A DNA stretch of 11,509 nt, taken from NCBI GenBank assembly GCA_023252065.1, contig JAHEXO010000022.1, positions 1-11,509 of the forward strand, given 5' to 3'. This DNA comes from Nocardioides sp. GTDB lineage: Bacteria; Actinomycetota; Actinomycetes; Propionibacteriales; Nocardioidaceae. Positions 6,066 to 11,509 of this stretch are shown here, piece after piece; within the stretch, counting starts at the first letter, position 1, and each line of letters opens with the position of its first letter. A program made the translations under genes and the position numbers. The notes beneath the pieces were generated by a model. The model did not search any database. It saw only the letters and a program-made list of their open reading frames with translations, and was not told the DNA's origin.

Positions 6066-7739
6066 TCAGTCGAGCACGGCTCGTACGGCTTCGCGGGCCG
6101 CCATCGGGTCGTTCGCGGCGAGCGCGGCCTCGGCTGCCTCCTCGAGCGCATCCATCGACGCCGACGCCAGCCGCGCCCCCACGGGCCGCACCGCCGCCGA
6201 GGCCATGGACAGCGACGTGATGCCCATGCCCACCAGCACGCAGGCGAGCAGCGGGTCGGCCGCGGCCTCGCCGCACACGCCGACCGGCTTGCCTGCCCGC
6301 TTGCCGGCCTCGGCCGTGATCGCGATCAGCTGGAGCACGGCGGGCTGCCAAGCGTCGGTGAGGTGGGCGAGGTCGGAGGCCATGCGGTCGGCGGCCATCG
6401 TGTACTGCGTCAGGTCGTTGGTGCCGATCGAGAGGAAGTCGACGACCTCGAGCATGCGGTAGGCCAGCAGCGCCGCCGAGGGGACCTCGATCATCACGCC
6501 CGGCTTGAGACCCCGCTCGCGGACGGCGGCGGCGAAGTCGGTCGCCTCGGCGACGGTCGCGACCATCGGCGCCATCACCCAGGTCTCGGTGCCGGTGCTG
6601 CGAGCGGCGGCTGCGATGCCGTCGAGCTGGCGGGTGAGCAGGTCGGGCTGGTCGAAGGAGAGCCGGAGACCGCGCACTCCGAGCGCGGGGTTCTCCTCGC
6701 CTTCGTGGGTGGCGAACGCGACGGGCTTGTCGGAGCCGGCGTCGAGGGTGCGGACGACGACGTAGCGCCCGGCGAACGGCGCCAGCACCTCGCCGTAGAT
6801 GGAGGCCTGCTCGTCGGCCGACGGCTCGTCGGCACGGTTGAGGAAGCACAGCTCGGTGCGGAACAGCCCGACGCCCTCGACCGGGCCGGTCGCTGCGGCC
6901 CGCGCGGACTCGCCGTCGGCGACGTTGGCCAGGATCTTCACGTGGGTGCCGTCGGCGGTCTCGCCCGGACCGGTCCACGAGGCCAGCGCCTCGCGCTGGA
7001 CGCGGTCGGCCTCGACCAGGCGCGCGGCCTCGTCGGGGTCGGGTGACGACACGATCGTGCCGGCGACCCCGTCGACCAGCAGGGGGGTGCCGGCGGTGAT
7101 CGTCATCGCGCCGGCCGTGCCGACCACGCAGGGGATCGCGAGCTGGCGGGCGATGATCGCGGTGTGGCTCGTCGGGCCACCCCGCTCGGTGACCAGCGCC
7201 ATCACCACGCGTGGGTCGAGGGTCGCGGTGTCGGACGGGGCGAGGTCTTCGGCCACCAGGACGACCGGGTCGTCGGGCAGCTGGACCCCGGGCTCCGGCT
7301 CGCCGACGAGGTGGGCGACCACCCGGCGTTCGATGTCGCGGAGGTCGGTGACCCGCTCGGCCATCAGGCCGCCCATCGAGGTGAAGACGGTGACGAACTG
7401 CTCGACGCCGCCGTGGACCGACGTCAGGAGGTCCTCGCCGCTGCGCAGGTGCTTGCGTACCGCCGACCGCAGCCCCTTGTCGCGGGCGAGCCCGGCGCTC
7501 GCGGTCAGCACCTCGGCGGCGTGGCCCGAGGCCTTGTCAGCCCGCCGGACGAAGCCGTCGGCCACCGCGTCGGCAGCCTCGTCGTAGGAGGTGAGCGCCT
7601 TCTCCTCGTCGAGAGCGGCCCCGTCGAAGCGGGCGATCGCCTCGGGCGAGACCTCTCCTCGCACCAGCAGCGCCGGCGCGAAGGCGACGCCTGGGACGAC
7701 GGGGGTGCCACGCAGGGGGGCGGACGGCTGGTCGCTCAT
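6066..7739 (-). CDS. ptsI: PTS Enzyme I (phosphoenolpyruvate-protein phosphotransferase)
   Basis: The 557-residue cytoplasmic enzyme takes phosphate from PEP on a histidine and passes it to HPr, the first step shared by all PTS sugars. The phosphorylated residue is His192 in GGPTSHTAIIAR (187-198). The PEP-binding domain shows EGVGLFRTEL (288-297), the DAGSDKP loop (333-339), ENPALGVRGLR (349-359), SIGTNDLTQY (437-446) and GVCGEAAADP (487-496) with the catalytic Cys489. The HPr-binding helices fall at about 35-145. Length is normal for the family (about 550-575). ATG 7739 gives the expected N-terminus (MSDQPSAPLRGTPVVPGVA). It lacks a good ribosome site, and a candidate -10 lies only 6 nt upstream, so the mRNA may be leaderless. 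The gene is divergent from fruR-fruK-fruA, as in Corynebacterium glutamicum. Confidence 0.96.
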   Translation of the reverse strand: MSDQPSAPLRGTPVVPGVAFAPALLVRGEVSPEAIARFDGAALDEEKALTSYDEAADAVADGFVRRADKASGHAAEVLTASAGLARDKGLRSAVRKHLRSGEDLLTSVHGGVEQFVTVFTSMGGLMAERVTDLRDIERRVVAHLVGEPEPGVQLPDDPVVLVAEDLAPSDTATLDPRVVMALVTERGGPTSHTAIIARQLAIPCVVGTAGAMTITAGTPLLVDGVAGTIVSSPDPDEAARLVEADRVQREALASWTGPGETADGTHVKILANVADGESARAAATGPVEGVGLFRTELCFLNRADEPSADEQASIYGEVLAPFAGRYVVVRTLDAGSDKPVAFATHEGEENPALGVRGLRLSFDQPDLLTRQLDGIAAAARSTGTETWVMAPMVATVAEATDFAAAVRERGLKPGVMIEVPSAALLAYRMLEVVDFLSIGTNDLTQYTMAADRMASDLAHLTDAWQPAVLQLIAITAEAGKRAGKPVGVCGEAAADPLLACVLVGMGITSLSMASAAVRPVGARLASASMDALEEAAEAALAANDPMAAREAVRAVLD

Positions 7740-7745
7740 GCCGCC

Positions 7746-7776
7746 ACGCTACTCCCGAACCCCCTTGACAAGTCAA
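7746..7776 (-). promoter_or_regulatory. Candidate ptsI promoter
   Basis: On the minus strand TTGACT (RC of 7771-7776) is 5 of 6 to the -35 consensus. It is followed after 19 nt by TAGCGT (RC of 7746-7751), which keeps the TA...T of a -10. The -10 ends 6 nt before the ptsI ATG, so the start point would fall at or within a few bases of the ATG. The 19-nt spacing is longer than usual. Confidence 0.45.
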
Positions 7777-7786
7777 CACGTTCGGG
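7754..7786. promoter_or_regulatory. Nested inverted repeats, likely operator of the fru/ptsI divergent region
   Basis: CCCGAAC (7754-7760) and GTTCGGG (7780-7786) form a perfect 7-bp inverted repeat with a 19-bp gap. Inside lies TTGAC (7765-7769) with GTCAA (7772-7776), a 5-bp inverted repeat with a 2-bp gap. The two centres differ by only 0.5 bp. The inner arms coincide with the two -35 boxes and the outer arms lie in the promoter spacers. A protein bound here would cover both promoters. The DeoR-type regulator encoded alongside is the obvious candidate, but that is an inference. Confidence 0.55.
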
Positions 7787-7794
7787 CGTAAAAC
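7765..7794 (+). promoter_or_regulatory. Candidate fruR-fruK-fruA promoter
   Basis: A perfect -35 TTGACA (7765-7770) is followed after 18 bp by TAAAAC (7789-7794), 4 of 6 to TATAAT. This is in the most AT-rich stretch of the spacer. Transcription would start near 7801, leaving a leader of about 27 nt that contains the GAGGAG ribosome site. Confidence 0.6.
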
Positions 7795-7810
7795 AACACA
7801 TACACAGATC

Positions 7811-7816
7811 GAGGAG
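7811..7816 (+). promoter_or_regulatory. Ribosome binding site of the DeoR-type regulator
   Basis: GAGGAG lies 11 nt before ATG 7828 and 5 nt before an in-frame TTG at 7822. The spacing alone does not settle the start. ATG was preferred because MYAEERQ is the usual start of this regulator type. Confidence 0.5.
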
Positions 7817-7827
7817 TCACGTTGACT

Positions 7828-8595
7828 ATGTACGCCGAGGAGCGCCAGCAGGCGATCGCCCGCCTGGTCACCCAGCGCGGCCGGGTGTCGGTCAACCAGC
7901 TCGCGCAGGAGTACGACGTGACGACGGAGACGGTCCGCCGCGACCTGTCCACGCTCGAGCGTCTCGGCCTGGTGCGACGCGTCCACGGAGGGGTCGTGCC
8001 CCCCAGCTCGCTGCTCCTCATCGAGGCCGGCATCCGTGAGCGCGACCAGGTCAACACCGAGGTCAAGGAGCGCATCGCCAAGGCTGCGCTCGAGCGTCTC
8101 CCCCAGGCCGGCGGCTCGATCCTCCTCGACGCCGGCTCCACGACGATGCGGCTGGCCTCGCTCCTGCCCGCCGACCACGCCCTGACGGTGGTCACCCACG
8201 CGGTGCCGATCGAGTCGCGGCTGGCCGGGCTGGGCCACATCGACCTGCGCCTGCTGCCCGGACGGGTCCGCCGTACCACCCAGGCGGCGGTGGGAGCCGA
8301 CACCGTGGCCGCTCTCGCCGACCTCCGGGTCGACGTCGCCTTCCTCGGCACCAACGGCCTGACGGTCGACTTCGGGCTGACCACCCCCGACTCCGACGAG
8401 GCGGCGGTCAAGCGCGCGATCGTCGCGGCCGGCCGCGAGGTGGTCGCGCTGGCCGACGCCTCGAAGCTCGGCGTCGAGACGGCGAACCGGTTCGCCTCGG
8501 TCGACGAGCTGACTGTGGTCGTCACCGATCGAGCCATCTCGTCCGCCGACCGGCGGGCCCTGGGCAGGGCCGGCACCGAGGTCGTCGTCGCATGA
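7828..8595 (+). CDS. fruR: DeoR-family transcriptional regulator, probably the fructose operon repressor FruR
   Basis: The 255-residue product has an N-terminal winged helix-turn-helix with the DeoR signature (about 5-55: GRVSVNQLAQEYDVTTETVRRDL is its core, then the LVRRVHGG wing at 48-55). A DeoR C-terminal sugar-phosphate sensor domain follows (about 75-235: SILLDAGSTT at 97-106, VTHAVPI, FLGTNGL at 172-178, DASKLG at 210-215). Such proteins are usually repressors released by a phosphosugar; in fru operons the ligand is often fructose 1-phosphate or fructose 1,6-bisphosphate. The FruR assignment rests on its place as first gene before fruK and fruA. It probably controls its own promoter and perhaps ptsI. 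The TTG at 7822 would add two residues. Its TGA overlaps an ATG (8592) that is in frame with fruK. Family membership is near certain; effector and target are inferred. Confidence 0.92.
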   Translation: MYAEERQQAIARLVTQRGRVSVNQLAQEYDVTTETVRRDLSTLERLGLVRRVHGGVVPPSSLLLIEAGIRERDQVNTEVKERIAKAALERLPQAGGSILLDAGSTTMRLASLLPADHALTVVTHAVPIESRLAGLGHIDLRLLPGRVRRTTQAAVGADTVAALADLRVDVAFLGTNGLTVDFGLTTPDSDEAAVKRAIVAAGREVVALADASKLGVETANRFASVDELTVVVTDRAISSADRRALGRAGTEVVVA

Positions 8596-8627
8596 GCACT
8601 CCCCCGTCCACCCAGGCTCGACCATCC

Positions 8628-8632
8628 AGGAG
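8628..8632 (+). promoter_or_regulatory. Ribosome binding site that sets the fruK start
   Basis: AGGAG is 7 nt before ATG 8640, an optimal spacing. It supports this start over the in-frame ATG at 8592, which overlaps the fruR stop (ATGA) and would add 16 Pro/Ser-rich residues not seen at the N-terminus of the family. Confidence 0.65.
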
Positions 8633-8639
8633 CCCCCGC

Positions 8640-9599
8640 ATGATCGTGACCCTGACCGCCAACCCGAGCCATGACCGCACGGTCAACCTGGCCGGCCGGC
8701 TGGAGCGTGGCGCCGTGCAGCGTGCGGAGTCGGTCATCTCGCAGGCCGGCGGCAAGGGCGTCAACATCTCCCGCGCTTGCGTCGCCGCCCAGATCCCGTC
8801 GATCGCGGTGCTGCCCGCGGCCAAGGACGACCCGTTCGTGCTCGAGCTCCTCGCCGCCGGCATCGACTGCCGCCCCGTGCACCACGAGGGCGACCTCCGG
8901 GTCAACATCACCATCACCGAGCCCGACGGCACCACCACCAAGCTCAACAGCCCCGGCCCGCAGGCCACCCCGCAGCTGCTCGACGAGCTCACCGCGGCCC
9001 TGGTGCGCCGGGCCACCGACGCCTCCTGGATCGTGCTGGCCGGGTCATTGCCGCCGGGCGCCCCGCCGACGTGGTACGCCGAGCTGGTCGCCGCCCTGCG
9101 CGGCGCCGGGGCCCGCGTCGCGGTCGACACCAGCGATGCGCCGCTCCAGGCGCTGGTCGACGCGCTCCCCGCCAGCGCACCCCACCTGATGAAGCCCAAC
9201 GGCGAGGAGCTCGCGTCGTTCACCGGACACGACGGCGACGCCCTCGAGGCCGACCCGGTCGCCGCGGCGCGCGCCGCCACCGACCTGGTGGCGCGGGGCG
9301 TCGAGTCGGTGCTGGTCACCCTCGGCCCCCACGGCGCCGTCCTGGTCGACGCCGAGGGCGCCTGGCACGCCTCACCCCCGCCGACCACAGTCGTCTCGAC
9401 CGTCGGAGCCGGCGACTCGAGCCTCTTCGGCTTCCTCCTGGGAGACGTCACCGGACGCGACCCCGCCCACAGACTCGCACTGGCCGTGGCCTACGGCAGT
9501 GCGGCAGCCGGACTTCCCGGCACGACCATCCCCCACCCGGAGCAGGTACGCACGGACCTCGTCCACGTCACCCGCCTCGACCTCACCACTGGAGAGTGA
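8640..9599 (+). CDS. fruK: 1-phosphofructokinase
   Basis: The 319-residue PfkB-family (ribokinase fold) sugar kinase uses ATP to convert fructose 1-phosphate, the product of FruA, to fructose 1,6-bisphosphate, which feeds glycolysis. The typical N-terminus IVTLTANPSHDRTV (2-15) is present. It is followed by the substrate-binding GGKGVNIS (37-44), the lid strands around DLRVNITITEPDG (85-97), LAGSLPPG (133-140), KPNGEEL (185-191) and the second PfkB signature with STVGAGDSSLFGFL (253-266). Asp259 of GAGD is the expected catalytic base. Length is normal. The gene lies 44 nt after fruR and 2 nt before fruA, so it is part of one operon. Among PfkB enzymes, 1-phosphofructokinase is preferred over 6-phosphofructokinase or tagatose-6-phosphate kinase because of the fruA neighbour. 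Confidence 0.94.
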   Translation: MIVTLTANPSHDRTVNLAGRLERGAVQRAESVISQAGGKGVNISRACVAAQIPSIAVLPAAKDDPFVLELLAAGIDCRPVHHEGDLRVNITITEPDGTTTKLNSPGPQATPQLLDELTAALVRRATDASWIVLAGSLPPGAPPTWYAELVAALRGAGARVAVDTSDAPLQALVDALPASAPHLMKPNGEELASFTGHDGDALEADPVAAARAATDLVARGVESVLVTLGPHGAVLVDAEGAWHASPPPTTVVSTVGAGDSSLFGFLLGDVTGRDPAHRLALAVAYGSAAAGLPGTTIPHPEQVRTDLVHVTRLDLTTGE

Positions 9600-9601
9600 C
9601 C

Positions 9602-11509
9602 ATGACCGACCTGATCACCACCGCACTCGTGCGGCTGGACGAGGATCTCGGCGCCGAGAAGCACGACGTGATCCGGTCGCTGGCCGCGATCGTCGCCAGT
9701 GCGGGCCGTGCCACCGACGCCGACCAGCTCGCCGCTGACGCGATCACTCGTGAGGGCACCGCAGCCACCGGCCTGCCGGGCGGCATCGCGATCCCCCACT
9801 GCCGGACGACGGCCGTCAACGAGCCCACGCTCGCATTCGCACGACTCTCGCCTCCGGTCGAGTTCGGCGCCAAGGACGGACCGGCCGACCTCGCGTTCCT
9901 GATCGCCGCGCCCGCGGGGGGCGACGCGACCCACCTCCAGCTGCTCACCAAGCTCGCCCGGGCCCTGGTCAAGCGCGACTTCGTCGACAGCCTGCGCAGC
10001 GCCACGTCGCAGCAGGAGGTCGTCGACCTCGTGCTCGGGGTAGTCGGTGACGCCCCGGCTCCGGCCGCAGCAGCCGCCGCGGCTCCGGCCGCGACCCCGT
10101 CGACCTCCGCCAAGTCGCTGGTCGCCGTCACGGCGTGCCCGACCGGCATCGCGCACACCTACATGGCAGCCGAGGCCCTCGAGGCGGCGGCCGCGAAGGC
10201 CGGCATACCGATCGCCGTCGAGACCCAGGGCTCCGCCGGCGCCAAGCCGCTGCCGCCCGAGACGATCGCCGCAGCCTCCGCGGTGATCTTCGCCGTCGAC
10301 GTGGGCGTCCGCGACCGCGGTCGCTTCGCCGGCAAGCCGGTGGTCTCCTCGAGCGTCAAGCGCCCGATCGAGGAAGGCGACGCGATGATCGCCGAGGCGC
10401 TGCGCTACGCCGACGACCCCAACGCCCCCCGGGTCGAGGGTCACCTCACCGCGGGCGAGGGAAGCGGTGGCGGAGCCGGTGAGTCGTGGGGTGCCCGCAC
10501 CCGCCGCGTGCTGATGACCGGCGTCTCCTACATGATCCCGTTCGTCGCGGCCGGCGGTCTGCTGATCGCGCTCGGCTTCCTGTTCGGCGGCTACGAGATC
10601 GTCGGGCCCTACGGCGAGATCGCGGTGAAGAACACGATCTTCACCCTTCCCAACGCCCATGCGCTCAAGCTCGACCACGTGCTCTTCGGCACCGGCTTCG
10701 GGCCGTCCGCCTTCTTCGCCTACATCGGCTCGCTGTTCTTCATCATCGGCAAGACAGCGTTCGCGCTCTTCATCCCGGCGTTCGCGGGCTACGTCGCCTA
10801 CGCGATCGCCGACCGTCCGGGCATCGCTCCCGGCTTCATCATGGGTGGCCTGGCCGCCAACCTGTTCAACGTGACGGCTGCCGACGGCACCGCGCTCCCG
10901 GCCACCGGCTTCCTCGGCGCGATCGTCGGTGGGGTGCTCGCCGGCCTGATCGCCCACTGGATCGCCAGCTGGCGGGTGCCGGCCTGGGCCCGGGGGCTGA
11001 TGCCCGTGATGGTGATCCCGCTGCTCACCTCGATCATCGCCGGCTTCATCATGATCGTCGTCCTCGGCAAGCCGATCTACTGGGTGATGACCGAGCTCAT
11101 CCGCGGCCTCAACAACATGAGCGGCAGCAGCGCGATCCTGCTCGGCATGATCCTCGGCCTGATGATGGCCTTCGACATGGGCGGTCCGCTGAACAAGGTG
11201 GCCTACGTGTTCGCCACCGCCGGCATCGGTGTGGCCAGCCTGGCCGCCGACGCTCCGCAGCTGAAGATCATGGCGTCGGTGATGCTCGCCGGCATGGTGC
11301 CCCCGATCGCGCTCGCCCTGGCAACCGTGCTCCGACCCAACCTGTTCACCGTCGCGGAGCGTGAGAACGGCAAGGCCGGCTGGCTGCTGGGCGCGTCGTT
11401 CATCACCGAGGGTGCCATCCCGTTCGCCGCGGCCGACCCGCTGCGGGTGATCCCGTCGATCATGCTCGGCAGTGCCGCGACGGGTGCTCTCTCGGAGGCG
11501 TTCAACGTC
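9602..11509 (+). CDS. fruA: PTS fructose-specific EIIABC transporter (3' end outside the window)
   Basis: The frame from ATG 9602 stays open to the last base, giving 636 residues; the end of the IIC domain is missing. The membrane protein imports fructose and phosphorylates it to fructose 1-phosphate. Domains in order: IIA (about 1-148) with the phosphoacceptor His66 in GIAIPHCRT; an Ala/Pro-rich linker (150-170); IIB (171-270) with the phosphoacceptor Cys179 in ACPTGIAHTYMAAE; a Gly-rich linker (281-295); and IIC (from about 300) with several hydrophobic helices. IIC shows GGPLNK (527-532) and the conserved Glu603 in FITEGAIPFA. This A-B-C order in one chain is the common actinobacterial form. 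It follows the fruK stop by 2 nt, so it is likely translationally coupled. HPr (ptsH) is often the next gene in such loci, but lies beyond the edge if present. Confidence 0.96.
   Translation, partial: MTDLITTALVRLDEDLGAEKHDVIRSLAAIVASAGRATDADQLAADAITREGTAATGLPGGIAIPHCRTTAVNEPTLAFARLSPPVEFGAKDGPADLAFLIAAPAGGDATHLQLLTKLARALVKRDFVDSLRSATSQQEVVDLVLGVVGDAPAPAAAAAAAPAATPSTSAKSLVAVTACPTGIAHTYMAAEALEAAAAKAGIPIAVETQGSAGAKPLPPETIAAASAVIFAVDVGVRDRGRFAGKPVVSSSVKRPIEEGDAMIAEALRYADDPNAPRVEGHLTAGEGSGGGAGESWGARTRRVLMTGVSYMIPFVAAGGLLIALGFLFGGYEIVGPYGEIAVKNTIFTLPNAHALKLDHVLFGTGFGPSAFFAYIGSLFFIIGKTAFALFIPAFAGYVAYAIADRPGIAPGFIMGGLAANLFNVTAADGTALPATGFLGAIVGGVLAGLIAHWIASWRVPAWARGLMPVMVIPLLTSIIAGFIMIVVLGKPIYWVMTELIRGLNNMSGSSAILLGMILGLMMAFDMGGPLNKVAYVFATAGIGVASLAADAPQLKIMASVMLAGMVPPIALALATVLRPNLFTVAERENGKAGWLLGASFITEGAIPFAAADPLRVIPSIMLGSAATGALSEAFNV

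Noticed and set aside
5890..6978. 362-codon minus-strand frame covering the ptsI 3' half and the molybdoenzyme 3' end
   Set aside because: Arg-rich out-of-frame reading of ptsI; the true ptsI frame carries all Enzyme I motifs.
7537..8885. Long minus-strand frames (362 and 370 codons) crossing fruR and the divergent spacer
   Set aside because: They run antisense to fruR and fruK, show no domain, and one crosses the promoter region.
9491..10957. 488-codon open frame on the minus strand across fruA
   Set aside because: Composition is Gly/Asp/Arg/Glu-rich and motif-free, opposite a fruA frame with both phosphorylation sites intact. It is an antisense shadow.
1..11509. CRISPR array, insertion sequence, tRNA or phage element
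   Set aside because: No spaced direct repeats, transposase motifs, terminal inverted repeats or cloverleaf sequences were seen; composition is even throughout.

Overview
The window is high-GC DNA dense with NNC/NNG codons. It has GTG starts, GC-rich hairpins without T-runs, and an rpsO-pnp-M16 peptidase gene order. Together with an actinobacterial small membrane protein (DUF6458 type) this points to an actinomycete, most like the Nocardioides/Propionibacteriales group. The genus is an inference from general resemblance; no database comparison was possible.

Left part (1-3747, all minus strand, read right to left): a small two-helix membrane protein (3490-3747) ends in a hairpin. Next come ribosomal protein S15 (rpsO), a 326-bp hairpin-rich spacer, polynucleotide phosphorylase (pnp), and the first 159 codons of an M16 zinc peptidase that runs off the left edge. 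The peptidase frame overlaps the pnp stop by 4 nt (GTGA). A perfect 17-bp hairpin lies just after that overlap.

Middle (3863-6040, plus): a stand-alone 725-residue molybdopterin oxidoreductase with an N-terminal 4Fe-4S cluster. An Asp (D154) appears to sit where many relatives carry Cys or Sec as the metal ligand. No partner subunit or cofactor gene is next to it.

Right part (6066-11509): a fructose phosphotransferase (PTS) locus. ptsI (Enzyme I, minus) is divergent from a DeoR-type regulator (probably FruR), fruK (1-phosphofructokinase) and fruA (fructose EIIABC, cut by the right edge). Phosphate passes from PEP to Enzyme I, then HPr (not in the window, perhaps just downstream), then FruA IIA and IIB, and finally to fructose during uptake. 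FruK then converts fructose 1-phosphate to fructose 1,6-bisphosphate. The 88-bp divergent spacer holds two overlapping promoter candidates with abutting -35 boxes inside nested inverted repeats, a likely control point for both directions.

I found no CRISPR array, mobile element, tRNA, rRNA or phage gene. The content is mainly conserved housekeeping and sugar uptake. The most unusual items are the molybdoenzyme, the overlapping divergent promoters and the hairpin at the pnp/M16 junction; none amounts to a demonstrated new system.
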